Assembly: GCA_045577455.1 (NCBI GenBank) | Contig: JAZNIJ010000032.1 | Span: 1 to 15,586, forward strand | Reading direction: 5' to 3' | Length of the DNA: 15,586 bases | DNA from: SIG653 sp045577455 | Lineage (GTDB): Bacteria > Bacillota > Clostridia > Oscillospirales > CAG-382 | In this document: in pieces, positions 1 through 6,888 of the stretch | Layout of the letters: each line of letters opens with the position of its first letter | Position numbering within the stretch: position 1 is the stretch's first letter | The notes under the pieces: generated by a model | Database searches by the model: none | What the model was told of the DNA's origin: nothing | What the model saw: the letters and a program-made list of their open reading frames with translations, nothing else | Made by a program: the position numbers and the translations under genes

Positions 1-66
1 CCCTCTCCCATTGAAGGAGGAGACGGCAACAAGGAATTTCTTGCCTTTTTCAAATACTGCATATGA
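1..66 (+). CDS. tlyA: TlyA-family rRNA 2'-O-methyltransferase (hemolysin-like), C-terminal end only
   Basis: The first 63 bases read in frame as SPIEGGDGNKEFLAFFKYCI preceded by one Pro, then TGA. The SPIxGGDGNxEFL pattern is the characteristic C-terminus of TlyA/YqxC proteins, which carry an S4 RNA-binding domain plus an FtsJ-like methyltransferase domain and modify ribosomal RNA. Only about 21 residues are inside the window, so the start and catalytic residues cannot be inspected. The position directly upstream of nadK-argR-recN is the usual place for tlyA in Bacillota, which supports the call beyond the short match. Confidence 0.8.
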   Translation, partial: PSPIEGGDGNKEFLAFFKYCI

Positions 67-148
67 TATTTGATTACTTAACAGAACAAACTGAAAAATC
101 TGATAAATGTTCTTTCATTATATTTTTATCAATAAAACAACTCCATGG

Positions 149-155
149 AAGGAGG
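149..155 (+). promoter_or_regulatory. Strong Shine-Dalgarno that fixes a TTG start for nadK
   Basis: AAGGAGG lies here, seven bases before TTG at 163. The upstream in-frame ATG at 145 overlaps this site and has no ribosome binding site of its own, so the TTG is the likely initiator. The ATG at 158 is out of frame and meets TGA after two codons. Confidence 0.8.
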
Positions 156-162
156 TTATGTT

Positions 163-1008
163 TTGAGCCAACAGATTAAGACGGTTAGTATTCTTCCCAA
201 TCATGGGAAACCAAACTCCATAGCAAAAGCAATGGAAGTTTCAAAACTACTAAGCGAAAAAGGTGTAATAATTAAAGCTCCCGAATGGCTTGCTGAGTGT
301 AAAAAAAGCTCATTCGACATATACAACGAAACGGATGCATTGATTGTATTTGGAGGAGACGGAACTGTTTTAGGAGCTTCAAAAAAGGCATCCGCTTCAA
401 ACATTCCGATTCTTTGTATCAACACAGGTAAGATTGGATATCTTACAGAGCTTGAGGAAAATGAAGAAATTAACATCGATGCTTTTTTAGCGGGAGAATT
501 TGCCATTGAACGCAGAATGATGCTTGATTGCGAAATCATAAGGAACGGTAAAAATGTGTTCAAAGACACGGTTCTCAACGACTTCGTTGTATCAAAAGGT
601 TGCCTTTCAAGAATGCTTAATTTCAGGGTTTATTGTGGAACAAAGGACTATATGGAATATCGTGCAGATGCCATAATCGTTTCGACTCCAACCGGCTCAA
701 CAGCTTATGCAATGTCGGCAGGAGGTGCGATTATAGACCCCTCTCTTGACTGCATTCAGGTTACTCCCATTTGCCCTTATATGCTTTCGGGAGCAAAACA
801 TTTAATTTTTTCACCCTTGTCAACTATCAGAATAAATGTAACCGAAACAAATAACGGTGAAGCATGGCTTACAGGTGATGGAAGCACATCATATCACCTT
901 GAAAGCGGAGACGATATTATTATAAAGAAGTCTACCAACGAAACCTCACTCATTAAGATGAACACAAAAACTTTCTGCGATGTTCTTGTTACAAAGCTCA
1001 GAGGATAG
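163..1008 (+). CDS. nadK: NAD kinase (ATP/polyphosphate-dependent), TTG start
   Basis: Phosphorylates NAD to NADP in the cytoplasm and so supplies the NADP(H) pool. The GGDGT nucleotide-binding motif is at residues 64-68, counted from the TTG start, followed by a conserved glycine-rich stretch (NTGKIGYL). The TPTGSTAYAMSAGG signature of the NAD kinase family lies in the second half. Length is 281 residues, usual for bacterial enzymes. The TTG at 163 is preferred over the in-frame ATG at 145 because the Shine-Dalgarno lies between them. The NE motif before the second domain reads LND here (VLNDFVV), a mild substitution. It lies 96 bases after tlyA and 95 bases before argR, in an order standard for Bacillota, so it is probably a housekeeping gene of a tlyA-nadK-argR-recN group. 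Confidence 0.95.
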   Translation: MSQQIKTVSILPNHGKPNSIAKAMEVSKLLSEKGVIIKAPEWLAECKKSSFDIYNETDALIVFGGDGTVLGASKKASASNIPILCINTGKIGYLTELEENEEINIDAFLAGEFAIERRMMLDCEIIRNGKNVFKDTVLNDFVVSKGCLSRMLNFRVYCGTKDYMEYRADAIIVSTPTGSTAYAMSAGGAIIDPSLDCIQVTPICPYMLSGAKHLIFSPLSTIRINVTETNNGEAWLTGDGSTSYHLESGDDIIIKKSTNETSLIKMNTKTFCDVLVTKLRG

Positions 1009-1103
1009 ATAAAACTTAAATTGTGTTTTTTTAAAAAAAAGAATTTTATTTCTGAAATAAAAATCGGAAAATCTTTTTCGGATAAATTAAGGATGTACGC
1101 AAA

Positions 1104-1571
1104 ATGATAAAAAGGAATAAAGATTACAGGCAAAGAATAATTAAAGAAATCATTAAGAAAAATTCTGTAAAAACTCAGGATAGACTTATTGAGCTTTTAG
1201 CAGAGGCAGGAATCAATGCAACTCAGGCAACTCTTTCAAGAGATATAAAAGAGCTTCAGATTGTTAAAATCTCTGATCAACAAGGTGGAACAAAATATGC
1301 CTGTTCTTCAACTTTAGAAGGTGATGCTGCTTCTACAAGATTCAAGAATGTTTTAACCGAGGCAGTTCGCTCAATAACATCTGCTGGAAACATTGTTGTT
1401 ATTAAAAGCTATGCCGGAATGGGTAGTGCTGTCGGAGCATCAATTGATATGCTTCACAATGACAAAATTGTTGGTTCTTTGGCGGGAGATGACACAGTTT
1501 TTGTTGTTCTGAAAACTCCTGAAGAAGCTGAAACATTTTCTTTATACCTTAAGGATATTTTAGAACAGTAG
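1104..1571 (+). CDS. argR: Arginine repressor ArgR
   Basis: Arginine-responsive transcription factor, normally a hexamer that represses arginine biosynthesis and can activate catabolism. The N-terminal winged helix-turn-helix is clear, with TQATLSRDIKELQIVKI around residues 38-54. The C-terminal oligomerisation and arginine-binding domain has GMGSAVGASID followed by the diagnostic GDD motif (SLAGDDTVFVV). Length is 155 residues, as expected. ATG 1104 has an AAGGA about ten bases upstream. It sits between nadK and recN as in many Bacillota, and 3.1 kb upstream of the argC-carB operon whose leader carries ARG-box-like half-sites. It is therefore the obvious candidate regulator of that operon, although binding is inferred and not shown here. 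Confidence 0.95.
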   Translation: MIKRNKDYRQRIIKEIIKKNSVKTQDRLIELLAEAGINATQATLSRDIKELQIVKISDQQGGTKYACSSTLEGDAASTRFKNVLTEAVRSITSAGNIVVIKSYAGMGSAVGASIDMLHNDKIVGSLAGDDTVFVVLKTPEEAETFSLYLKDILEQ

Positions 1572-1572
1572 G

Positions 1573-1612
1573 TTTGAATATAAATAAAGCACGAGTTTTT
1601 TACATATTCAAA
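1573..1612 (+). repeat. 9-bp inverted repeat between argR and recN
   Basis: TTTGAATAT (1573-1581) and ATATTCAAA (1604-1612) are exact inverted copies separated by 22 bases, immediately after the argR stop. The arms contain TGAAT and ATTCA, the same pentamers that form ARG-box halves, but the spacing is far wider than the four bases between the halves of a standard 18-bp box. It could be a weak hairpin, a looping operator, or chance in AT-rich DNA. Confidence 0.4.
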
Positions 1613-1624
1613 AATCATCGGATT

Positions 1625-1630
1625 GGAGGA
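1625..1630 (+). promoter_or_regulatory. Shine-Dalgarno that fixes a TTG start for recN
   Basis: GGAGGA here lies seven bases before TTG 1638. The upstream in-frame TTG at 1623 overlaps this site and cannot use it. Starting at 1638 gives MLLTLHIENLAII, which matches the usual RecN N-terminus. Confidence 0.8.
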
Positions 1631-1637
1631 TGCAGCT

Positions 1638-3290
1638 TTGCTTCTTACGCTTCACATTGAAAATCTTGCAATTATTAAAAGCACAACAATTGAATTCAAA
1701 GACGGCTTCAATGTACTTACAGGAGAAACAGGAGCAGGAAAAAGTCTTATAATGAGGGCTTTAAAAATGCTTACAGGCGCTAAAGTATCCAAAGATGATA
1801 TCCGAAAGGGAGATGATTTTGCTCTGGCTGAAGGTTGTTTTTCTGATGTAAATGATGATATATTGGCATCAATTGATATTACAGCCGATGATGATGGTAT
1901 GGTTTTCATTTCAAGGAAAATAACTCAAGACGGAAAAAACAGTTGCAAAATAAATGACAGACCTGTACCATTATCTAAACTAAAAGCCGTAACTTCCCTG
2001 CTCATGGATATCCACGGACAAAATGATACAAGGATAATTGACGAAAAAGCACAGCTTTCTATCATTGACGAATTTGCTAAAATCAATCTTGAAAGCTACA
2101 GCAATGCTTTTAAAAATTATACAGAAGCCAAAAGCAAATTGGAAGAAGCTGTAAGCAATGAAAGCAACAAAGAACTAAAGCTGGACATGATCAATTATCA
2201 GCTAAGCGAATTAACAAAGCATAATTTCAAAAACGGTGAAGAAGCACAGCTTCTTGAAAGAAGTAAAATTCTTAAAAACAGCGAAAAAATAAACAATGCG
2301 GTAAACATAACTCTTGAATGTTTAAGAAATGGAAGCAAAAATGCATCAGATGCTGTTTATGATGCATTATATGCCCTTCGTTCAGTTGAAGGAATTATAG
2401 ATGAAGCATCTGACCTTATAGGACGACTTGAAAGCGTTAAATATGAAATAGATGATATAGCAGACACAACTGAAGGTTTTGGAGATAATGCCGCACAGAG
2501 CGAATATGAGCTTGATAGAATCGAAAGCCGACTACACACAATTTCAGCTTTAAAGCGGAAATATTCGAAAAGTTATGAGGAGCTTCTTGTTTTTATTGAT
2601 GAGCTTAAAGAAGAACGAGAAGTTTTAATGGATTCTGAAAATAACATAACTAAATTAAAAAAGCGTTGTGCTGACTTCAAAAAAACAGTTCTGGAAGAAG
2701 GAAAAAGAATAACTGAACAAAGAAAAAATGCATCTATAACTCTTGCTGAATCTGTTAAAAATCATCTTGAAGGTCTTGGAATGAAGGCATTCAGATTTAA
2801 AATAGAGTTTATTGAAAAAGAACCATCATCAGATGGTACAGACAAAATTGAGTTTCTCATTTCCGCAAATGCCGGAGAAGAATTCAAATCCCTTGAAAAA
2901 ACCGCATCTGGTGGTGAGCTTTCCCGTTTTATGCTCGCTTTAAAATCTGCTTTTTCAGAAACGGATGATGTTTCCACCATGGTTTTTGATGAAATTGATA
3001 CAGGTATTTCGGGGCAAACAAGTGAAATGCTTGGAATTAAGCTGAAATCACTTTCAAAAAAGAACAAACAGGTTATATGCGTTACCCACTCTGCGCAAAT
3101 TGCATCACTTGCAAAACATCATTTTTTTGTTAGAAAATCTGAGAAAGACGGAAGAACAACTTCAACTGTTACTTTGCTTTCTGAAAAAGAAAGAATTGAA
3201 GAAATATCAAGAATTATGGGTGGCATTGAGATATCTCAGAATGTGTATTCTGCGGCAGCCGAGATGTTGAAAAAAGGAGCAAAAAGCTGA
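1638..3290 (+). CDS. recN: DNA repair protein RecN (SMC-like ATPase), TTG start
   Basis: Cytoplasmic SMC-type ATPase that acts early in recombinational repair of double-strand breaks. Walker A (GETGAGKS) is at residues 29-36 counted from TTG 1638. The Q-loop region (MDIHGQND) follows. A long charged, coiled-coil-prone middle carries many Lys/Glu/Leu repeats. The ABC signature (ASGGELSR) is near residues 423-430, and Walker B (MVFDEIDTG) has D451 and E452. The C-terminal CVTHSAQIAS is the H-loop region. Length is 550 residues, close to the family norm, and all ATPase motifs are intact. It lies 66 bases after argR, consistent with co-transcription in the nadK-argR-recN group. Confidence 0.95.
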   Translation: MLLTLHIENLAIIKSTTIEFKDGFNVLTGETGAGKSLIMRALKMLTGAKVSKDDIRKGDDFALAEGCFSDVNDDILASIDITADDDGMVFISRKITQDGKNSCKINDRPVPLSKLKAVTSLLMDIHGQNDTRIIDEKAQLSIIDEFAKINLESYSNAFKNYTEAKSKLEEAVSNESNKELKLDMINYQLSELTKHNFKNGEEAQLLERSKILKNSEKINNAVNITLECLRNGSKNASDAVYDALYALRSVEGIIDEASDLIGRLESVKYEIDDIADTTEGFGDNAAQSEYELDRIESRLHTISALKRKYSKSYEELLVFIDELKEEREVLMDSENNITKLKKRCADFKKTVLEEGKRITEQRKNASITLAESVKNHLEGLGMKAFRFKIEFIEKEPSSDGTDKIEFLISANAGEEFKSLEKTASGGELSRFMLALKSAFSETDDVSTMVFDEIDTGISGQTSEMLGIKLKSLSKKNKQVICVTHSAQIASLAKHHFFVRKSEKDGRTTSTVTLLSEKERIEEISRIMGGIEISQNVYSAAAEMLKKGAKS

Positions 3291-3361
3291 CTGAATAATA
3301 TTCTTTAAATACCGTAACGATAAAAACATACAACTTTACAATACAGATTTAAAAAGAATTT

Positions 3362-3847
3362 ATGATAAACTTCAAATTGTTACCAATAAAAAGAAAATTT
3401 ATCTTTGCAATTTTTTTTGCTTTTACCTTATATTGCTTGTTTTTTATCTTTTCTCATAGTGCAAAAAATGCATTTGAATCCACAAGGCAAAGCAAGGGGT
3501 TTGTTGCTTTTTTTACAAAACTGCTCAATAGTATTTTTGATTCTTCTTTAAAAGAAACCGATGTTGTTGGCCCAGTGAGAACTCTTGCTCATATAACCGA
3601 ATTCGGATTTCTTGCATTTACTTCTTCAATATCCATTGAAGCACTTTTTGAAAAAAAGAAACTCTATTTTAAAATTATACCTCCCTTTATAGTTACTATT
3701 GCAATTATAGACGAAATTGTTCAAATATTTTTTGAAGGAAGAGCATTTCAGTTCACTGACATTTTATTTGATACAGCAGGGGGAATTTCAGGGCTTCTAT
3801 TTTTACATTTCGTTCTTAAAATTATATATAGAAAAAACGAAAGTTAA
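3362..3847 (+). CDS. VanZ-family integral membrane protein
   Basis: Small membrane protein of 161 residues. An N-terminal hydrophobic segment (about 13-30) is followed by a soluble loop. The family pattern then appears: VRTLAHITEFGFLAF, a second hydrophobic stretch, IIDEIVQIFFEGRAFQFTDI and DTAGGISGLLF, with a last hydrophobic segment near the C-terminus. The H..EFG, DE..Q.F..GR and D...DT.G elements are the conserved core of VanZ-like proteins. VanZ itself gives low-level teicoplanin resistance, but most family members have no assigned role, so resistance should not be assumed. No strong Shine-Dalgarno is seen upstream (a purine run AAAAAGAA lies just before ATG 3362). It is followed within six bases by the SanA-like gene and ends in a slippery A-run (separate entry). 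Confidence 0.85.
   Translation: MINFKLLPIKRKFIFAIFFAFTLYCLFFIFSHSAKNAFESTRQSKGFVAFFTKLLNSIFDSSLKETDVVGPVRTLAHITEFGFLAFTSSISIEALFEKKKLYFKIIPPFIVTIAIIDEIVQIFFEGRAFQFTDILFDTAGGISGLLFLHFVLKIIYRKNES
3832..3838 (+). other. Candidate -1 frameshift heptamer A-AAA-AAC at the VanZ/SanA junction
   Basis: The seven bases AAAAAAC are phased as X-XXY-YYZ in the VanZ-like frame (codons AGA, AAA, AAC), three codons before its TAA. A -1 shift here enters exactly the frame of the SanA-like gene. That frame is open from 3832, because its last upstream stop is TAG at 3829-3831. The fused product would be about 351 residues. The only structure seen just downstream is a weak 5-bp AT stem (3847-3851 with 3856-3860). 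Function is inference. Confidence 0.35.
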
Positions 3848-3852
3848 TTATT

Positions 3853-4416
3853 GTGATAATACTGAATATATATACAATTTTATCAACTAAAAAAAACATT
3901 TTTTCCAATAAAATGTTACCTCACGAAAAAATTGAATATGGCATTATTTTCGGGGCAGGACTTAACAAGGACAAAACCCCTTCAAAGGTTCTTGAAGACA
4001 GACTTAACGGAGGTATCTTTCTGTATAAACAAGGGCTTATTGAAAAAATTATTGTTAGTGGTGACCACCAAGAAGGCGGCTACAGCGAAACTATATCAAT
4101 GGAAAAATACCTTATTAGCAAGGGTATTCCTCAATCCGTTATTTTTCGTGATGATAAGGGCTTTTCCACCTTTGAAACAATCAGAAATGCCAAAAGAGAG
4201 TTTAATGTTTCATCTGCTTATTTTTTCTCTCAGGAATTTCACCTTCCTCGAATTGTTAAATGCAGCCGTATGATTGGAATAAATGCATATGGTTATAAGT
4301 GCAATTTTCAAAAATATTCATTTCGAAAGCACCTGAAATGGCGTTTAAGAGAAGTTCCATCAAGGATAAAAGACTTCTTTTTAGCATTACTATACATTTT
4401 GAACGAAAAGCACTAA
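3853..4416 (+). CDS. SanA/YdcF-type (DUF218) envelope protein
   Basis: DUF218-superfamily protein of about 187 residues. SanA and ElyC of this family affect cell-envelope integrity, but the biochemical activity is not settled. Visible motifs in order: IIFGAGLNKDKTPSKVLEDRLNGG, then LYKQGLIEKIIVSGD, then ETISMEKYLISKGIP (family E..M...L...G), then GFSTFETIRNAK, then SQEFHLPR (family Q.FH..R), then a basic C-terminal part WRLREVPSRIKD. The start is uncertain: GTG 3853, six bases after the previous stop, has no Shine-Dalgarno, and neither does the next candidate, ATG 3913. Upstream in the same frame the sequence reads KKRKLIIVIIL, which would complete a normal N-terminal membrane anchor. This suggests translational coupling, a rare start codon, or frameshifting from the VanZ-like gene. 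Confidence 0.8.
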   Translation: MIILNIYTILSTKKNIFSNKMLPHEKIEYGIIFGAGLNKDKTPSKVLEDRLNGGIFLYKQGLIEKIIVSGDHQEGGYSETISMEKYLISKGIPQSVIFRDDKGFSTFETIRNAKREFNVSSAYFFSQEFHLPRIVKCSRMIGINAYGYKCNFQKYSFRKHLKWRLREVPSRIKDFFLALLYILNEKH

Positions 4417-4438
4417 TTGTTTTCTGCCAATATGCACA

Positions 4439-4467
4439 TTGACATTTCGACTTAAATGTTGTATAAT
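4439..4467 (+). promoter_or_regulatory. Consensus sigma-A promoter of the arginine operon
   Basis: TTGACA (4439-4444) and TATAAT (4462-4467) are both perfect consensus hexamers with an optimal 17-base spacer. Transcription should begin around 4474, giving a leader of about 200 bases before argC. The spacer contains a 6-bp dyad, ACATTT (4442-4447) with AAATGT (4454-4459). The downstream end of the -10 box abuts the first ATTCA half-site, so a bound repressor could block polymerase. Confidence 0.85.
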
Positions 4468-4468
4468 T

Positions 4469-4546
4469 ATTCAGTAATATCAAAAATATTCATTACAAAC
4501 CAAAATATTCATTATAAAAATATTCATTTACGCTTAAAAATATTCA
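4469..4546 (+). promoter_or_regulatory. Tandem ATTCA half-site array, probable ArgR operator region
   Basis: Five same-orientation ATTCA pentamers start at 4469, 4488, 4507, 4522 and 4542. The last four share an extended AAAATATTCATT core. Intervals are 19, 19, 15 and 20 bases, mostly near two helical turns. ATTCA is the right half of the ARG box (TGAAT-N4-ATTCA). The matching left halves are absent or poor at every copy, so this is a direct-repeat array and not a set of classical palindromic boxes. A further ATTCA occurs at 4624-4628. The position, running from the -10 box into the leader of an arg operon with argR encoded nearby, supports an operator role; binding is inferred. Confidence 0.6.
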
Positions 4547-4557
4547 TTTCGAAAATA

Positions 4558-4613
4558 AAAATCCAAATTAACGCTTACTTATTGAAAAATGATTCTGTTT
4601 TTATTTGGATTTT
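4558..4613 (+). repeat. 11-bp inverted repeat in the argC leader
   Basis: AAAATCCAAAT (4558-4568) and ATTTGGATTTT (4603-4613) are exact inverted copies separated by 34 bases, inside the untranslated leader between the half-site array and argC. In RNA they could form an 11-bp stem with a large loop. The sequence after it is T-rich but has no uninterrupted T-run and the stem has little GC, so it is a poor classical terminator. No T-box or known riboswitch signature is seen. It may be an mRNA structural element or part of an attenuation scheme. Confidence 0.45.
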
Positions 4614-4674
4614 CAATTATATTATTCATTTTCAAAATTGCAAAAACAATTTAAAAACAAAATGGAGAATTACA

Positions 4675-5604
4675 ATGACAAAAGTATTTATAGACGGAAA
4701 AGAAGGAACAACGGGTTTAAGAATATTTGATCGGCTTTCAACGAGAGACGATGTTTCGCTCATAACCCTTCCCGAAGAATTAAGAAAAGATATTGATGCA
4801 AGAAAAACAGCCATCAATTCCGCTGACATTGTTTTTCTTTGCCTTCCCGATGCGGCAGCCATTGAAGCCGTTGGGCTTATTGAAAATGACAATGTAAGAG
4901 TTATAGATGCGTCCACTGCCCATAGAACAAACGAAGGTTGGGCATACGGTTTGCCGGAGCTTTCAACCGAACATAGAGAAAATGTAAAAAACGGTAAAAG
5001 AGTTGCCGTTCCCGGTTGTCATGCAAGCGGATTCGTTGCATTGGTTTATCCATTGGTTAAAAACGGACTGCTTCCCAAAGACGCTCTGCTCTGCTGTCAC
5101 TCACTGACGGGCTACAGCGGCGGCGGAAAGAAAATGATTAAAGATTATGAGGATGCAGAAAGAGATATACTTCTCTCAACTCCAAGGCAGTATGGATTGA
5201 CTCAGAATCACAAACATTTGAAAGAGATGAAGCATATAACAATGCTTGACACAGCTCCTATGTTCTCCCCTATAGTTGATGATTTTTATAGCGGAATGGA
5301 AATGACTGTTCAGCTTTTTGCAAGTCAGCTTACAAAGCCATATACCGTAAGCGATATCAAAAAGGTTTACAGTGAATTATACACAACACCTATTTTGAAA
5401 TATGTTTCTTGCAATGAAAAAGGGCTTCTTGCGGCAGGCGAGCTTTCAGGCAAAGATAATATGATAATATCTGTTTACGGAAACGAAGAAAGAATCCTGC
5501 TTACAGCAGTTTACGATAACCTTGGAAAAGGTGCATCAGGTGCGGCGCTTGAATGTATGAACATAATGACAGGTGTCGATGAATACAAAGGACTTTATTT
5601 TTAA
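4675..5604 (+). CDS. argC: N-acetyl-gamma-glutamyl-phosphate reductase (type 2 ArgC)
   Basis: Third step of the acetylated arginine pathway: NADPH-dependent reduction of N-acetylglutamyl phosphate to the semialdehyde. ATG 4675 is preceded by GGAGA with suitable spacing and gives MTKVFIDGKEGTTGLRI, with the nucleotide-binding N-terminus. The catalytic Cys115 lies in VPGCHASGF, the form typical of the shorter type 2 enzymes, and the length of 309 residues also fits type 2. SLTGYSGGGKKM, a His-rich NHKHLKEMKHI stretch and SGMEMTVQLF are further conserved parts. The reading frame happens to stay open upstream to 4456, but that part includes the -10 box and half-site array and is not coding. It is the first gene of the operon, 24 bases before argJ. 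Confidence 0.95.
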   Translation: MTKVFIDGKEGTTGLRIFDRLSTRDDVSLITLPEELRKDIDARKTAINSADIVFLCLPDAAAIEAVGLIENDNVRVIDASTAHRTNEGWAYGLPELSTEHRENVKNGKRVAVPGCHASGFVALVYPLVKNGLLPKDALLCCHSLTGYSGGGKKMIKDYEDAERDILLSTPRQYGLTQNHKHLKEMKHITMLDTAPMFSPIVDDFYSGMEMTVQLFASQLTKPYTVSDIKKVYSELYTTPILKYVSCNEKGLLAAGELSGKDNMIISVYGNEERILLTAVYDNLGKGASGAALECMNIMTGVDEYKGLYF

Positions 5605-5628
5605 TAAGCCAAACGAGGAGAAAATGTT

Positions 5629-6843
5629 ATGAATTATATAAATGGCGGAGTTACAGCTCCAAAGGGTTTCAAGGCATCAGGCGTTCACTGTGGAATTCGC
5701 AAGAACAAAACAAAAAAAGATTTGGCTTTGATAGTTAGCGAAGTAAAAGGTGCTGCTGCTGCAGTTTATACAAAAAATCTTGTTAAAGGCGCACCCCTTA
5801 CGGTTACAAAAAACAATATTGCAGACGGGTATGGTATGGCTGTTATCTGCAACAGTGGAAACGCCAACACATGCAACGCAAACGGAATAGAAATCGCAGA
5901 AGGAATGTGTGCTCTTGTTGAAAAGCATACAGGCATCAGCGCAAAAGATGTTATTGTTGCATCTACAGGAGTTATAGGACAACCTCTTGACCTTTCCCCC
6001 ATTGAAACCGGAATGGACGAGCTTGTTTCGTCTCTTGATTCAAACGGAAGTGTTGATGCGGCAACGGCAATTATGACAACAGACACCGTACTTAAAGAAT
6101 GTGCTGTTTCATTTATGATTGGTAATAAAGAATGTAAAATCGGTGGTATTGCCAAAGGTTCGGGAATGATTCACCCTAACATGGCAACTATGCTTGTTTT
6201 TGTAACTTCGGATGTTTCCATCACATCAAATCTTTTGCAAAAAGCACTTTCCGAAGATGTTAAAGATTCTTTTAACATGATAAGCGTTGATGGTGATACA
6301 TCAACCAACGATATGGTTTCTGTTATCGCAAACGGTATGGCAGGAAACGAAATAATTGATACTGAAGGCGAAAACTTTGAAATATTCAAAAAGGCACTTG
6401 CGGCAATAACTCAAAAGCTGTGCAAGATGATTGCGAAAGATGGTGAAGGCGCCACAAAGCTCCTTGAATGTAATGTTGAAGGGGGCAAAGATATAGAAAC
6501 TGCAAGAACAGTTGCAAAATCTGTTATTTGCTCATCACTTCTTAAAGCAGCAATGTTTGGAGCTGATGCAAACTGGGGCAGAGTTCTCTGTGCCATCGGA
6601 TATAGCGGTGCCGATGTTGATATTTCCAAAATTGATGTAAACTTCACATCAAGCGCAGGAACAGTTTATGTTTGCAAAAACGGTGCAGGAATTGATTTTT
6701 CAGAAGAAGAAGCAAAAAAGGTTCTCACAGAAAATGAAATTCAGATAAATATTTCCTTATCATCAGGTGATGCTAAGGCAACTGCGTGGGGTTGCGACCT
6801 TACATATGATTATGTTAAGATTAACGGAGATTACAGAACCTGA
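5629..6843 (+). CDS. argJ: Bifunctional glutamate N-acetyltransferase / ornithine acetyltransferase
   Basis: Transfers the acetyl group from N-acetylornithine to glutamate, regenerating N-acetylglutamate and releasing ornithine; many members also use acetyl-CoA. The precursor self-cleaves before a Thr nucleophile. The expected site is intact in KGSGMIHPNMATMLVFV, with Ala186-Thr187 as the predicted cut. ICNSGNANTC (oxyanion-hole region), DTVLKE and GADANWGRVL are further family motifs. Length of 404 residues is normal. ATG 5629 has GAGGAG eight bases upstream. Its presence, with no argA or argE in the window, indicates the acetyl-recycling form of the pathway. Whether it is mono- or bifunctional cannot be decided from sequence alone. 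Confidence 0.95.
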   Translation: MNYINGGVTAPKGFKASGVHCGIRKNKTKKDLALIVSEVKGAAAAVYTKNLVKGAPLTVTKNNIADGYGMAVICNSGNANTCNANGIEIAEGMCALVEKHTGISAKDVIVASTGVIGQPLDLSPIETGMDELVSSLDSNGSVDAATAIMTTDTVLKECAVSFMIGNKECKIGGIAKGSGMIHPNMATMLVFVTSDVSITSNLLQKALSEDVKDSFNMISVDGDTSTNDMVSVIANGMAGNEIIDTEGENFEIFKKALAAITQKLCKMIAKDGEGATKLLECNVEGGKDIETARTVAKSVICSSLLKAAMFGADANWGRVLCAIGYSGADVDISKIDVNFTSSAGTVYVCKNGAGIDFSEEEAKKVLTENEIQINISLSSGDAKATAWGCDLTYDYVKINGDYRT

Positions 6844-6888
6844 TTTTTGACACATGGAATAATATAGAAGAAAATTGGAGAAATTAAA

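Noticed and set aside
83..113. AGAACA/TGTTCT inverted repeat followed by T-rich sequence between tlyA and nadK
   Set aside because: Only six pairs with a 19-base loop and low GC; too weak to call a terminator.
1044..1062. TTTTATTT/AAATAAAA hairpin between nadK and argR
   Set aside because: Pure AT stem in an AT-rich spacer with no following T-run; likely chance.
3293..3303. Palindrome GAATAATATTC just after recN, resembling an ARG box
   Set aside because: The half-site spacing is one base short of the ARG box, the second half lacks the final A, and such AT palindromes are common by chance here.
4589..4654. Possible 21-residue hydrophobic leader peptide upstream of argC
   Set aside because: No Shine-Dalgarno, no arginine codons and no terminator/antiterminator pair, so nothing supports attenuation through it.
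4456..4674. In-frame upstream extension of argC by 73 codons from an ATG at 4456
   Set aside because: It lies partly upstream of the predicted transcription start, includes the -10 box and half-site repeats, has no ribosome binding site, and the ATG at 4675 has a good one and gives a normal ArgC N-terminus.
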